A DNA stretch of 64,000 nt, from positions 164,623,907-164,687,906 of the forward strand of contig NC_133330.1 of the NCBI RefSeq assembly GCF_042186555.1, in the 5' to 3' direction. The translations under genes were made by a program, and so were the position numbers. Below, one piece after another: positions 1-10,838 of the stretch (position 1 is its first letter; each line of letters begins with the position of its first letter). A model generated the notes under the pieces. The model saw nothing but the letters and a program-made list of their open reading frames with translations, was not told the DNA's origin and did not search any database. This stretch comes from Aquarana catesbeiana (lineage: Eukaryota > Chordata > Amphibia > Anura > Ranidae).

Positions 1-229
1 ACTTACTAGCAGCATCACCAATATAAAAGAGAAAACCTAAAAACAAAACTAATGCAGCCACCCATCTAAGAATTGGTCAGCTGCAGTATAATAAATATTT
101 TGCTTTACTTTAATACCACTTTAAGTGGATACAGTTAATCAAGTGATTCTGGTATACATCAATGTAAAGGCAGATGATGGGAAGGAAGGAGATAAACAGA
201 CTGGAGTAAAGCTACTTCCAGTGCTGGCA

Positions 230-270
230 AGGAGAGGGGGGGGGGCAGAGAGAGAAAAAGAGAGAGATGG

Positions 271-307
<37 letters not shown>

Positions 308-645
308 CCGGAGAGAGAGAGAGAGAGAGATCGGAGAGAGAGGTCAGAGAGAGAGAGAGAGAGAGAGAGATCAGAGAGAGAGATCAGAGAGAGGTCAGGG
401 AGGGAGAGAGATAGAGAGGTCAGGGAGTGAGAGAGATCAGAGAGAGGGGTCAGGGGGAGAGAGAGAGAGAGAGAGACAGAGAGACAGAGAAGTCAGGGAG
501 AGAGAGAGATAGAGAGGTCAGGGAGTGAGAGAGATCAGAGAGAGGGGTCGGGGGAGAGAGAGAGAGAGAGAGAGAGAGGGGGTCAGTGAGAGAGAGAGGT
601 AAGGGAGAGAAAAAGAGAAGGGAGAGAGAGAGAAGGGAGCAGGGT
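230..645. repeat. GA-rich simple repeat
   Basis: Nearly pure (GA)n purine tract with interspersed GGTCAG and GATCAG variants, suggesting a short higher-order unit around AGAGAGGTCAGGGAG. Long open frames across it (Arg/Glu-rich one way, Ser/Leu-rich the other) are an artefact of dinucleotide repetition, so no coding role is inferred. The first 230 bases hold nothing I recognise. Confidence 0.95.
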
Positions 646-959
646 CTGGTCAGTGAAAGTGCTCGCTCACTTGGAATGGTCCTCTGGGGGCTCACTGGTT
701 CATTCAGCAGTTATTCAGTGTGGCTGTTGGCTGCTTGTTTTTAATCTTCCCGCCCACCTCCCCAGCACACAGGAGGGAAGGGACTTGGGAGAAGTGAGAA
801 GCTGCTTGGGGCAGACATGCTGGAGGTGGATTGGATGGAGCACACAGGAGGGGCGGGACTAGGGAGAAGTGTGTAGCTGATGTGACATCATGACGTCAGA
901 GCGGAGAGGGGGGATTGCTGGACACACATCAGAGCGGTGAGCGCCCTGCCGCGTGGATA

Positions 960-1058
960 GTTGCAAGCTCTGTGGACAGTGCAGGAGTAGAATAACCAGC
1001 GGCCGGGCGCCCTAGGTGGCAGTGCGCCCTTGTCCGCCTAGTGCTAGCACCGGCCCTG
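960..1058 (-). mobile_element. End of a hAT-like element (CAGGGCCGGTGCTAGCAC terminus)
   Basis: The sequence ending at 1058 reads, on the minus strand, CAGGGCCGGTGCTAGCAC. CAGGG-type termini are typical of hAT transposons, and a closely similar end (CAGGGCCGGTGCC) begins at 50038. The partner end and target duplication were not located, so extent and superfamily are tentative. Confidence 0.4.
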
Positions 1059-1069
1059 CATATCTGAGT

Positions 1070-1690
1070 ACAGATCCCCCTTACATCAGGGTCCGCAGAG
1101 AGCCCCCCCCACTTACATCAGGGTCCGCAGAGAGCCCCCTTACATCAGACTCCCCAGAGAGTTTCTTCCTTACATCAGGGTCCCCAGAGAGCCCCTTCCT
1201 TACATCAGGGTCCCCAGAGAGCCCCCCCTTACATCAGGGTCCCCAGAGAGCCCCCCCTTACATGAGGGTCCCCAGAGAGCCCCTAGTTACATCAGGGTCC
1301 CCAGAGAGCCTCCCCATACAACAGGGTCCCCAGAGATGCCCTTCCTTACAGCAGGGTCCCCAGAAAGCCCCCTTTACATCAGGGTCCCCAGAGAGCCTAC
1401 TCTTACATAAGGGTCCCCAGAGAGCCTCCCCATACATCAGGGCCCCTAGCGAGCCTCCCCATACATCAGTGTCCACAGAGAGCCCCTTCCTTACATCAGG
1501 GTCCCCAGAGAGCCCCCCTTACATCAGGGTCCCCAGACAGCCTCCCCATACATCAGGGTCCCCAGAGAGCCCCCCTTACATCAGGGTCCCCAGAGAGCCT
1601 CTCCCTTACATCAGTGTCCCCAAAGTGCCTCCCTCTTGCATCAGAGTCCCCAGAAGGCCTCCCCATACATCAGGGTCCTCAAAGAGGGTG
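1070..1690. repeat. Minisatellite, ~28-30 bp unit (TTACATCAGGGTCCCCAGAG)
   Basis: About 20 imperfect head-to-tail units of the form TTACATCAGGGTCCCCAGAG followed by AGCCCCCC. The same repeat recurs at 24550-25060 and 25580-26010. The long open frame across it reflects the periodicity and has no recognisable domain. Confidence 0.9.
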
Positions 1691-2080
1691 GGAGAGAGAG
1701 GGGGGTGAGGGTGGGAGAGAGAGGGGGGTGAGGGTGGGAGAGAGCGAGAGGGGGTGAGGATGGGTGAGAGAGAGAGAGAGGGGGTGGGTGAGAGAGAGAG
1801 AGAGAGGGGGTGGGTGAGAGGGTGAGAGAGAGGGGGTGGATGAAAGGGGGTGAAAGAGAGGGAGAGGGGGTGAGGGTGGGTGAGAGAGAGAGAGAGGGGG
1901 GTGAAGGCGGGTAAAAGAGAGAGGGGGTGAAAGAGAGGGGGTGAGGGCGAGTGAGAGAGAGGGGGGGTGAGGGCAGTTGAGAGAGTGAGGGGATGAGGGT
2001 GGGTGAGAGAGAGAGGGGGTTGAGGGTGGGTGAGAGAGAGGGGGTGGGTGAGAGAGAGAGAGAAAGGGGGTGAGACCTTG
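1690..2080. repeat. GA/GGGGTGAG-rich degenerate repeat
   Basis: Purine-rich tract of GGGTGAGAGAGAG units following the minisatellite. Three overlapping minus-strand open frames rich in Ser, Pro and Leu arise from the repeat and are rejected as genes. Confidence 0.9.
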
Positions 2081-2401
2081 TCTTCTCTCTCTCGCTCCCT
2101 CCTGGACTCTGCCCTGCACCCCACCACCAGCGGCAGAACGATCCAGTCCAGGACCATGACAAGGGACCCCACGAGTACTTGCGTGGAGGAGGAGGAAGTG
2201 GAATCTTCCTTCGCTTTGAATGGTTGGCAGGGAAAGAGTTGTGGCCGTGATGTCACTGGCTCAGTCCGCCCCTGTCCCCTGCATTCCGGACCGGGGCATA
2301 CCCGCTAATTGCGGGACTGCACCCACCCGGTAAGAGACTCGGGACTATGGGCCCCAAACTCGAGACTATAGCCCCAATAACCACCCCTAGCGACGCCACT
2401 G
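2080..2401 (-). mobile_element. Terminal part of a hAT-like element (CAGTGGCGTCGCTAGG end)
   Basis: The block ends at 2401 with a sequence that on the minus strand begins CAGTGGCGTCGCTAGG, resembling vertebrate hAT non-autonomous termini. The adjoining repeats (1070-2080) may be internal to the same element. No matching opposite end or 8-bp duplication was found. From 2402 to about 2570 I see nothing recognisable. Confidence 0.4.
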
Positions 2402-2572
2402 GTGACAATGATGGAATCAATTAAAAAAAGATATGAAAAGAAAGGTACTTGTTTTCTATTGGGGGTATATTATGTAACAAAGGTTATAATAGCATCTATA
2501 AAACCTTGCGGAAGCAAATATCTTCCTTCCCAGTCTGAAATGATTTGTTTAGAAGTGAATGGGCTATTTTTC

Positions 2573-2800
2573 CTAAAGCCACTCTATGTTTAGTTGGGAC
2601 ATTAGCAGAAAAGATAGTAGGATATGAGGTATGGAAGTATTTAGGGCAGGGGAAAAATTAGTTTCCTTGAGACAAATCACATTGGCATGTAAAGATTTGA
2701 AATGATGAAAGGCTTTGTGTCTTGTGGGAGGTGAATTAAGGCCTTGTAAGTTAAGTGAAAGAATGTTGGAAGGCATCATAAAATCTGCTTGAGAAAGGAG
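2573..2800 (-). pseudogene. L1-type LINE ORF2 fragment (start of AP endonuclease)
   Basis: Minus-strand translation contains ILSLNLQGLNSPPTRHKAF followed by an ICLKETNF motif. This matches the first beta strand (N-x-x-G-L-N-S-P) and the CLQET catalytic region of the apurinic endonuclease domain that opens ORF2 of L1/Tx1-clade LINEs. The canonical Q of QET is K here. Only about 75 residues remain and no reverse transcriptase follows, so this is a dead fragment. Confidence 0.65.
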
Positions 2801-2829
2801 TGCGCATGCCCCATTGCAGCAGGGCACAT

Positions 2830-3586
2830 GTTCTGAATCGTGTCACATTGCGTCCTGATCTTTGGTGATGTCACTCTGCCAACACCATGCTACGCTCCAC
2901 GGACTACTAGGGAGAAACAGCCAGGCCTCCTACTCTCTCCTGGTACATAAACAGCGGGATACAGTGACAACTGGTGTTCCTGACCCTGACCTTTTAACAC
3001 GTGAGTGGCCCTAACTTGGGTTTAATAAAATAATGGTATTACTGCACTTAAAAGGAGCTTTTCCTCTGTTCTTATTTCCTATGTGCTTTAGAGTCTACTT
3101 CTGCCCCTGAATAAGCTTGCCCTAGTTACAAACCATCTTGGGCGTTTTTATCCATATTGTAGTGGTTTCATCCTCATAGGGGTTTTACCTTTGTGTCTGC
3201 CATACCTTTTTTGTGTTCTCTGACAATCATAAAACATTGATATAAGGAATTATAAAGTGAGGTTCACTCTGGAGTACACGTGTAAATGGATCCCTGGTTT
3301 GTGAGAGGAAGGGAGACGATAATCAAGTTAAAAAGATGACCAAATGAAATGATGGATAAAAGCTGAGAAACAAAAACATAGAACAAATTGGATTAAAAAA
3401 AGGTCCAATATTAAGTGCTCAAGGTGACGAGCATAGTGCGTTGCCATGTTGAGAACTTTAGTGGAGTGAGCAATGACCATCGTGGGAGGCAAAAAAAAAG
3501 GAAAGAAAAAGAAGATAGACGATTCAATTAAGCAAGCCAAAGTCATATATCAAGGTGTATATAGCGGCAAAAAATCTAATAACAAT
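2830..3586. other. No recognisable gene
   Basis: AT-rich, non-repetitive sequence with no conserved motif on either strand. An open frame at 3328-3546 (minus) is hydrophobic and derives from A-rich DNA. Confidence 0.6.
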
Positions 3587-3677
3587 GCCACGTACACACG
3601 ACCAGTTATTCCGTTGGAGTGAACTCTGACGGTTTTTTCGACAACAAGAGAAACAAGAGTTAAAAATGTTTCAAGTA
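3587..3677. mobile_element. Truncated MITE with a CGTACACACG end
   Basis: GCCACGTACACACGACC resembles the terminal repeat of the 48876-49309 element. Only about 90 bp remain before the TTAA element begins, so it is a fragment. Confidence 0.45.
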
Positions 3678-3930
3678 TTAACCACTCCGGAAGATTTTAC
3701 CCCCTTCATGACCAGGCCATTTTTTGCTATTCAGCACTGCGCTACTGAAACTTTAACTAGTAATTCCGCAGTCATGCACCGCTGTACCCAAACAAAATGT
3801 ATATTTTTTTTTTCACACAAATAGAGCTTTATTTTGGTGGTATTTGATCACCACTGGGTTTTTTAAATTTTTTTGTGCTATAAATGAAAAAAGACCGAAA
3901 ATTTTGAGGGAAAAAAAAACAGAAAATGTA
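3678..3930. mobile_element. Half of a TTAA-bounded MITE (TTAACCACT end)
   Basis: Starts TTAACCACTCCGG and shares internal landmarks with the complete copies at 30476-31211 and 47779-48827: the CAATTGTCATTC-like and ACAAATAGAGCTTT regions and the TTTGGTGGTATTTGATCACC block. The sequence stops where the DIRS end begins, and the other terminus is missing. Confidence 0.6.
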
Positions 3931-4260
3931 TTATCAATACTTACCGTAATTCTCCTTTCCAGATGACTCCATAGCAGACTACATGTAGGTTAACCCCGCC
4001 TCCTCTCCAATGCTATAGGACCCCACTCCCAAAAATTTGAGCTCACCACTAGAGACTGTGTTCCGTAACTAGCCGACTCTTTGACCGATGGGTGGGAACT
4101 CCATCTGCCATGGAGTCCATCAGGAAAAGAAAATTACGGTAAGTATTGATAATAAATGTTCAGTTTTCCTGACAGACTCCATGGCAGACTATGTGTGGGA
4201 AATAACTAACCAATCCACAGGGGTGGGTATACAGATCGAAAAGAAGATTAATTTAGCCCG

Positions 4261-5034
4261 TCAACTGACAGGACTCTTAAACCAAAGTTCACAGAAGTTA
4301 GAGACGCAGGCTCTATGCAATAATATGACATAAAAGGTATTAATAGAGGCCCATGAGGCTGCTTTACAGATGACGTCTGGAGCCACATGCCGGGCTGCTG
4401 CCCACAACGCCGCCATACCCCTGGTGGAATGTGCTGTCACTGCCTCTGGAGGAGCCAAGCCCTTGGCCCTATAAGCTTGCTGGATGGATTGGACAATGCA
4501 AGCCGCAATCGTTCTGGATGAAGCTCGCTTCCTTCTGTTACTGCCTGAATGCAAGATAAACAGGTAGTCGGAGCATCTAAAGGAGGAAGTAACTTGCAAG
4601 TATTCCTTCCGTATTTCGCCTACATCCAGAGGATGAACTTCAGAGGACTCCGGGGTCCTGAATGTAGGTAGGACAATTTCTTGGTTCTCATGGAACACTA
4701 AAGTAACTTTCGGGTTTGAGCCGAGCATAGGGATGAGGACCACCCGCTTCGGAAAGAAAGTCAGGAAAGGTTCTTCATGACCCAAGGACTCGATCTCCGA
4801 AACCCTTTTTGGCCAAAATTATGGCAACTAGGCTGACAGAGCTGAGACTTGAATTCTGACAGAGTAATGGATAGAGACAGATCTAGGCCGGATTGGAGGA
4901 AGTCGAGGATATCCTGGACTCCTGGATCCCTGAACGATCTGCCTGTGGAGGATGAGGAACTTGGCCCATATCCTCCCATAGACTTTATTTGTGCTGGCTT
5001 TTTTCAAGCTCATGAGGGTGGAAATCACTCTTGA
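4261..5034 (-). pseudogene. DIRS tyrosine recombinase (frameshifted)
   Basis: The N-terminal part reads in two frames (4761-5034) with the typical STNKVYGRIWAKF and VQDILDFLQSGLDLSLS segments, the core-binding region of phage-integrase-like recombinases in DIRS elements. The C-terminal catalytic part (4261-4700) contains SRTIAACIVQSIQQAYRAKG, the HSTRGMAALWA box (H-x-x-R) and ICKAASWAS. The end, where the catalytic tyrosine should lie, is frameshifted (TFYVILLHRA replaces the usual TF..HY). The enzyme would integrate a circular DNA intermediate without a classical target duplication. At least two frameshifts make it non-functional. Confidence 0.8.
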
Positions 5035-5325
5035 AGCGCACCCGAGAGATTTCAGCCTTTCCCTCTAAAGAACCAGACCACCAGTCTTAGTGATGCAAGA
5101 CAAGGGTGCAGGACTGCCCTCTGAGAAAGAAGATCCGGCCTGATAGGAAGAGGTACTGGGTCCAGGAAGCTGAGCTGAGGGGAAACCATGGCCTGTTAGG
5201 CCAGTAAGGTGCAATCACTACCACCTCGACTGCTTCCGCTTGGAGTCTCTGTAAGAACCTGAGGATGATCGGAAGCGGGGGAAAGGCGCATGCCCTGTTG
5301 AAGCTCCACTGATCTGTCAGGGCAT

Positions 5326-5907
5326 CTACTCCAAAGGCCTGGCCGCAATGGCCCCGAATGTAATACTTCTTGATCTTGAAGTTGCAGGGAGATGCAAATA
5401 GTCCACTTCGGGATTGACTCCCAAGGACAGGATCCATTCGAACGTCTGCACATGAAGAGACCACTCGTTGTTGTCAGAGACAGGAAGTCCACTTTGGACA
5501 TTCTGGACTCCGGGGACAAAGACTGCTGCAATATTGGCCAGGTTTTTCTGAGCCCAGGACATGATGGGCTCGACTTCTTGGGGCAGTGTGGAGCTCCAAG
5601 TGCCCCCTTGCCTCTTCATATAGGAGACTGCTGTGATGTTGTCCATTCTCAGTAAAACTGACTCCGCTTTCAGGAGATGAGTGATAGATTGAAGGGCACA
5701 CCAGGCTGCTCGTAGTTCCAAGACGTTTGAGCCCGGGTTGTGAAGACGTGCATCCCACTTGCCTTGAGCAAATTCTGACACGCAAAGGGCTCCCCAACCA
5801 GCACTGCTGGCATTGGTTGTGACTGTGACCCATGAGAAGAGGGCAATGAAGTGACAGCTGAGAAGATATCTGCGCTGAAGCCACCAGAAGAGGCTGTTCC
5901 TCATCAT
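5326..5907 (-). pseudogene. DIRS RNase H domain
   Basis: Minus-strand translation shows VTTNASSAGWGALC (first acidic site, Asp replaced by Asn), LELRAAWCAL (conserved Glu) and MDNITAVSYMKRQGG (conserved Asp). The PGVQNVQ motif follows, after which the expected AD.LSR segment is disrupted before resuming as NNEWSLHVQTFEWIL. It follows the reverse transcriptase and precedes the recombinase. It would degrade RNA in RNA:DNA hybrids, but the Asp-to-Asn change and the indels argue that it is inactive. Confidence 0.8.
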
Positions 5908-5930
5908 TGAGATTATGTGAATGGACTGAT

Positions 5931-6818
5931 TCAGAGACCATCATGCCGATAAATTGCTGCTTCTTCTCTTGGGACAGTAGCAGGAGGTCGTCGAGATAGT
6001 GGTACAAGCGTATCCCTTTTGTTCTGATGAGGGCCACTATGGCCAGAAGAACTTTTGAAAAGACTCGGGGTGAGGTTGTCAACCCAAAAGGGAGGCAAGT
6101 GAACTGTAGATGTTCTTGCCCGACTCTGAATCTGAGGTATTTGCAGAATTCTTCTGCCACAGGCACATGAAAATAGGCATTTTTTAAGTCGATTGAGATT
6201 AGCCTGGCTGCACCACTTGTTGGATAGTAAAGTCTCCATTTTAAATCTTTCGTATTTTATAAACTTGTTTAGGTAAGTGAGGTCTATCACGGGGCGCCAT
6301 GAACCGTTTTTCTTCTGCACAAGGAAGAGAGGGGAGTATACCCCCTGAAACTCTTTGCCTTTCGGGACAGGCACCGCAGCTCCTTGTACTATCAGTGAAT
6401 CCACGAAGGACAGTAACACCTGCTTCTTTTCTTCTGACCATGGAAGCAGGGTGGAGTTAAATCTGGGGGGAGGAGTACTGGTGAAGGACCATGTGTGACC
6501 TATGGAGATCGTCTTGATGGTCCAGTAGTCTGAGATCGAGGCAAACCAGACATGCCGGAAGAGAAGCAGACACGCCCCCACCCAATCCGCCTGGGCAGGC
6601 CCAATCTCAAAATTAGTTAGCCGGCTCTCGTCCACTGGACGCCTGGCTTTTAGCAGACTTTTGGAAGGATGTCTGACCTCTGCTCCAATTCCTTCTGAAA
6701 TCTCCGCCGGGCCTGTAAGAGCGTGCTTCCCTTGATCACTCAGTACTGTGTCTTTTGCGCTGAGGCTTCTTTTGACCAAACAGATGCATATCCTGGGGCA
6801 GGAAACCCGATTTCCCAC
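5931..6818 (-). pseudogene. DIRS reverse transcriptase (frameshifted)
   Basis: The first part (6818 to about 6200) carries VYSPLFLVQKKNGSWRPV and IDLTYLNKFI, the finger motifs of retroelement reverse transcriptases. The reading then shifts to an overlapping frame (6166 down to about 5930). That frame holds LPFGLTTSPRVFSK and the catalytic YLDDLLL box with both aspartates intact. One or more indels near 6170-6230 separate the halves. Confidence 0.85.
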
Positions 6819-6871
6819 CCGTGGCTCGGGCTATGGCTCTATCCAGCCTATTACCAAACAATGAGGGCCCT

Positions 6872-7681
6872 TCAAAGGGCACCAGGCCTGCTTAGATGCT
6901 GGATCAGCGAGCCAAGGGCGCAACCATAGAGCCCGCTTAGCCGTGTCACCAAGGATAGCATAGTCTGGGCCAATAGGTGGATCAGATCGATAGAAGATTC
7001 CCCCAGGAAGGCCACTGCTAGCTTCAATTTCTGGACTGCCAAGGCCTTGGCCAGATCTTCTGAGATGCCCTTGAGCACGGAGTCTACATTTTCTGTCAAG
7101 GCTTCCATAGCCTTGGATGTAGCTGCGAGGGCCAAGGTGGGTTTGCAAGCCATACAGGCTAGCCCGTAAATTCTCTTGAGGTCTTGGTCTATTCTCCTCA
7201 CAAGCCCGTCCTTGAAGGATACAGTGTCCTCTAAAGGAAGAGTGATGTGTTTGGCCAGTCGCATCAATGCTGCATCTACAAGAGGGGCGTTTTCCAGATA
7301 TTTCACTTCCTGTGCCTTGAAGGGGAATAATCTGGAGGTTTTGCTTGACATAGAAGTCTTCTTGTCTATCTTGCTCCACTCCTCGTCAATGATATCCTTC
7401 AATCTGGAAAGGAGAGGGAAGTTGGAACATTCCTTCCCCAGGTGCTTAAAGAACTTTCTTTGCTTAGCTGGAGGAGTGGAAGGATCTTCCCACTCAAGGG
7501 CCTCTTTGACCGTCTTAATTAGTGGGGAAACAAGGGTTAAGTTGAAGCCACCGACAAAATCATCTCCCTCGAATTCGCTATCTGAAGAGCCGGGGGAGGC
7601 ATTGTAAGGCTGGAATGGGCCCGGATCCTCCTGGGCATCATCAGTCAGGGAGCCAGATAGAGTGGTGGACTGGCTCCGCAT
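6872..7681 (-). CDS. DIRS gag-like ORF1
   Basis: A 269-residue open frame with an ATG at 7681, immediately upstream of the reverse transcriptase. It has an acidic, Ser-rich N terminus (SSDSEFEGDD), a PSTPPAKQRKFF segment, and a helical C-terminal half resembling the ORF1 of vertebrate DIRS elements (VDAALMRLAKH...FKDGLVRRID). No zinc knuckle is seen. Its role, by analogy, is nucleic-acid binding or particle formation. The frame is open, though the partner enzymes are broken. Bases 7690-8470 hold no recognisable gene and probably include the element's 5' region. Confidence 0.65.
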   Translation of the reverse strand: MRSQSTTLSGSLTDDAQEDPGPFQPYNASPGSSDSEFEGDDFVGGFNLTLVSPLIKTVKEALEWEDPSTPPAKQRKFFKHLGKECSNFPLLSRLKDIIDEEWSKIDKKTSMSSKTSRLFPFKAQEVKYLENAPLVDAALMRLAKHITLPLEDTVSFKDGLVRRIDQDLKRIYGLACMACKPTLALAATSKAMEALTENVDSVLKGISEDLAKALAVQKLKLAVAFLGESSIDLIHLLAQTMLSLVTRLSGLYGCALGSLIQHLSRPGAL

Positions 7682-8476
7682 GCGGGTTGTATCCCACTAC
7701 TTTAGGGATTGCTGCATCACATGCTTAACAAGAGACTCCATTTGTTGGAAAACATCCATTTGTTGGGAACATCTCCTCTGTCTGGAGGAGGAATGGGAAT
7801 ATCTCCTCTGCTAGTGGGTCCTAGACGGAGAGTCACATCTGGACCTGGATGAGGAAGGTTGACGTTGCGGCCTGGCAAGGTCCCTGTCGTTTTGGACAGT
7901 AAACTGACCGTCTGACCTGGAAGGGCTAAAAGAGAAGCAAATAAGACATGACTTTAGGGGATATGTCCATACCAGTGTGGACTTGGCCCCCTCTTCTCAC
8001 ACCTCATGTACCTAGAGCATGAGGGCTGGCCGCATGGAGGCGGTGACCTGTCCATGGCAACCTGGCGGACGATTAGGCGACGATCCTGCAGCTTTGTAGG
8101 AACACTCACTCATCCTAGGAGAAAGAAATGCAAATGCAGTGTAGCTTCTCCTTTAAGAGCCATCTCAGACCCCCCCTCACCCTGCACCATAGCCCTAGGC
8201 TGGAGCTTACCTTTACCTGGAAGCCTGGTGCATGGAGGAGCTGTAGCAAATTGCCCACAGGAATTCCCAATATGACAGGGGCTGACAGGGATTTAAATTC
8301 CCCGCCTGTATGGCATCACCGCCGTGCCCCGTCTGCGCCTGTGCAATGGCGACCCACCGTAGAGCGCCTGCGCGACCGCCGTGCCATAGCGTGCGCGAAA
8401 GAAAGCCTCGGTTTCACCTGAAGATTGCGCATGTGCTGAAGCGCACACCTCTCAAGCCTCCCCAGTGTGAAAGCCC

Positions 8477-8781
8477 GAGTGCTTTCACACTGGGGCGGTG
8501 CGCTTGCAGGACCGAAAAAAAAGTCCTGCAAGCAGTGTCTTTGGGGCGGTTCGGAAGTGGTGTATAAACCGTTCCTAAACCGCCCCCTGCCTTTGAAATC
8601 AATGGGCAACACTGCCGAAGCGCCTGCAAAGAGCTTTGGCACTGGCGATTTGCAGGCAGTTTTAATCCTTTCCTCGGCCGCTAGCAGCCGAAAATCGCTG
8701 ATATAACAGCAATAAAGCGCCGCTAAAACTAGCAGCGCTTTACCACTGACACAGCCTGCTACCCAGTGTGAAAGGGCTCTA
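8477..8781. mobile_element. TIR MITE of the CTTTCACACTGGGGC family
   Basis: Left end GCTTTCACACTGGGGCGG and right end CCCAGTGTGAAAGGGCT are complementary and enclose about 300 bp, including GGTGTATAAACCG. Related copies lie at 29001-29641. A small perfect hairpin (CCCAGTGTGAAAGC and its complement) overlaps the left end. Confidence 0.7.
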
Positions 8782-8784
8782 GTG

Positions 8785-9260
8785 ATGTCGCGCAGACTCA
8801 GTAGTGCACATACAGTAAATAAAGTAAATAAACATGTATCACAAGTGATGTTAAGAATATTGTGATTACCAGAATATTATGAAAACATACATATAAACAA
8901 TGGTTCATGAGTGAAGTATATTAATCAGTGTGAATACAACTTATACATTATGCAATATAAAACAGTTCATTCCTCCAGCGCCGATACATCAAATATAGTG
9001 TTCTTTCATTAAAGTGCTAATTTAGGCCCCTTTGTCTCTTTTCAGCGGATCTTGTCAGATTTGATGGCAGTCGGGTGCCAGCGGACACATCTCCGCTGAC
9101 ATCCGCCTGCCTATACAAATCAATGGGTGGCAAGCTTAGATCCGCGGATTTTTGCGGGGTGATCATGTGAAAGGGGCCATAGTGCATAAAACCAAATGGT
9201 GTGCTTTCACCTCCTTGTGCCACCTCTATGCTCCCAGAACTCTCACCTTAAAAAGGCAAT
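8785..9260. repeat. Left arm of an old inverted-repeat element
   Basis: The segment from CATTAAAGTGCTAA to TGAGAGTTCTGGGAGCAT-type sequence (8877-9250) is the reverse complement of 10640-10838. The adjoining 8785-8890 (GTGCACATACAGTAAATAAA, ACATGTATCACAAGTGATGT) is the reverse complement of 22100-22195. The right arm is therefore split by the insertions at 10839-22097. Confidence 0.75.
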
Positions 9261-10640
9261 ACACAAGCCTTATGAATGTAGTATCCACAATGGTGTTACA
9301 TCTGATATAGCTCCCTGTGCGGGGTTCCAGGATTCTCCAGATAGTTCCAGGTAGTGGTCCCTTTAAGGTACAGTTTCCGACGATTACTCCGTATGTTTAT
9401 GGTTTAAGAAAATAATCCTCCATAGTGTAGTACTTTAAAATTGTTAGTCGTTTATTAAAAATAGCAGCTCTTACAGTTAACACTTTGTTGAATGTCAGTA
9501 CAATGACTTGCCAGTTTTTTGCATCACTTCGGGTCCGGACTGCCCTACGCGTTACATTACGGCTCATGACCTCATCAGGGTTCCTGGATTGGATGAATGA
9601 TTTGTCAATTTATCGGTTTTAAAACCAGAAAATGTGTGGTGGCCATTTTGTTGTATCACATAGGTAAACAAATGGTGGCCATTTTGGATGCGATATTTAC
9701 ATATTAAAACAGCCTATAGAGTCTAAATGAGTATTTGAGAAGTGGCCATTTTGGTAAAGCCCAGTGTAGATTGTAGCAATTGTGGGGATATTAGCTATTA
9801 GATCTATACAGCCCACGGAATAGATATGATTATTTATTATTATACACAAAGGAAAAATGCAGCTCTGTATAATCCTATATGGGTATCAGGTACATCTAGT
9901 GTAATGATCAAATGTTATATCTGGTATTGCCTGAACGAAAGTGATGTTTACAATCTAGGTAGCAACCACATTATAGATCCATATGATCAGGGCTTTTTTT
10001 TCTCAAACAATAGGTGCTGGAACTTAACCACGGCCCCGCAAACCCCCCCCCCTACACACACCCTCCAAATCACATCAAATAGTGGGTGTGGTCACTCAAA
10101 TTTCACGAAAACAGTAGGAGGGTCTTAAAGGGGCATTAAATACCAGGATTGCGTTACATACAGAGTGCAGAACTGTCACTTGTAAACACAGAAACCAGAC
10201 TTCTGTGTTTACAAGTGATTGTGGTGAGCAGGCACCAAAGGGTCTGAGCCAGAGGTGGTGGAACTGAGTTCCACCAAGTTCCCCCTGAAAAAAAGCCCTG
10301 CATATGATACCTGATATGTCAGCATAGTATACATGGTGAATCATGTATAGATTATGTTATGTGCTAAATATGTATAGAAAATACATACATCTTTGATTGG
10401 TTAGTATATATAGGCGAGCCAGGAGGACAATTGGATGTAAAGCTCACATATACGATAGCTCCGCAGTGTGTTTGGTGAACATAAATAAAAAATAAATTAA
10501 AAATCACTACTAAAACAACTTAATTCAAATTCTACACTGAGGCCCCTTGGTACTAAAGTATTTAAAGTGTATATCCACCTGGATTCTTTCTGGCTGATGG
10601 TCCTTACTTTGTGACTACCTCTCCAAGGCTTGTTTATTGC
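9260..10640. other. Interior between the inverted arms; no gene seen
   Basis: AT-rich DNA with short open frames that look spurious. It includes a hammerhead-like motif at 9541-9580 (separate entry), the repeated phrase GGTGGCCATTTTG, and a small inverted repeat at 10160-10215 (CTTGTAAACACAGAA and its complement). Confidence 0.6.
9538..9582 (-). ncRNA. Degenerate hammerhead-ribozyme-like motif
   Basis: On the minus strand: CCCTGATGAGGTCATGAGCC, then GTAATGTAACGCGTAGGG. CTGATGA is the hammerhead core. GGT...GCC could form stem II, the outer CCC...GGG could pair, and ACGCGTA ends in a GUA-type cleavage triplet. The conserved GAAA is not intact (GTAATGTAA), so catalysis is unlikely. Hammerheads of this short type are known in Penelope-like and other amphibian retroelements. 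Confidence 0.35.
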
Positions 10641-10838
10641 CTTTTTAAAGGTGAGAGTTCTGGGAGCATGGAGGTGGCACAAGGAGGTAAAAGCACACTG
10701 TTTGGTTTTATGCACTAGATCAGCACTTTAATGAAAGAACACTATTTTTTATGTATTGCCGCTGGAAGAATAAACTGTTGTATTCACACCGATTAATGGA
10801 CTTCACTCATGAACCATTGTTTATATGTATGTTTTCAT
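10640..10838. repeat. Proximal right arm of the inverted-repeat element
   Basis: Reverse complement of 8877-9250: ACTTCACTCATGAACCATTG and GTTTTATGCACTAG match the left arm. The arm is cut at 10838 by the hAT transposon and resumes, after an L1 insertion, at about 22098. Confidence 0.75.

Larger units (their letters stand above)
3931..7990 (-). mobile_element. DIRS-type (tyrosine recombinase) retrotransposon, degenerate
   Basis: On the minus strand the order is gag-like ORF, reverse transcriptase, RNase H, then tyrosine recombinase, which is DIRS architecture. At its downstream end a near-perfect 22-bp inverted repeat (ATTATCAATACTTACCGTAA at 3931 against its complement ending at 4152) encloses about 180 bp. 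A motif GACTCCATRGCAGACTA occurs directly repeated inside and beside it. This is consistent with the inverted terminal and circle-junction repeats of DIRS elements. The upstream terminus near 7.9-8.3 kb is not clear. Frameshifts and stops break the coding regions. Confidence 0.85.

Noticed and set aside
125..695. Overlapping Arg/Glu and Ser/Leu open frames at the left edge
   Set aside because: They are translations of a GA dinucleotide tract and its complement, with no domain or splice context.
1606..2256. Long minus-strand Ser/Pro/Leu-rich frames
   Set aside because: Three frames are open together across purine-rich repeats, which is expected from low complexity.
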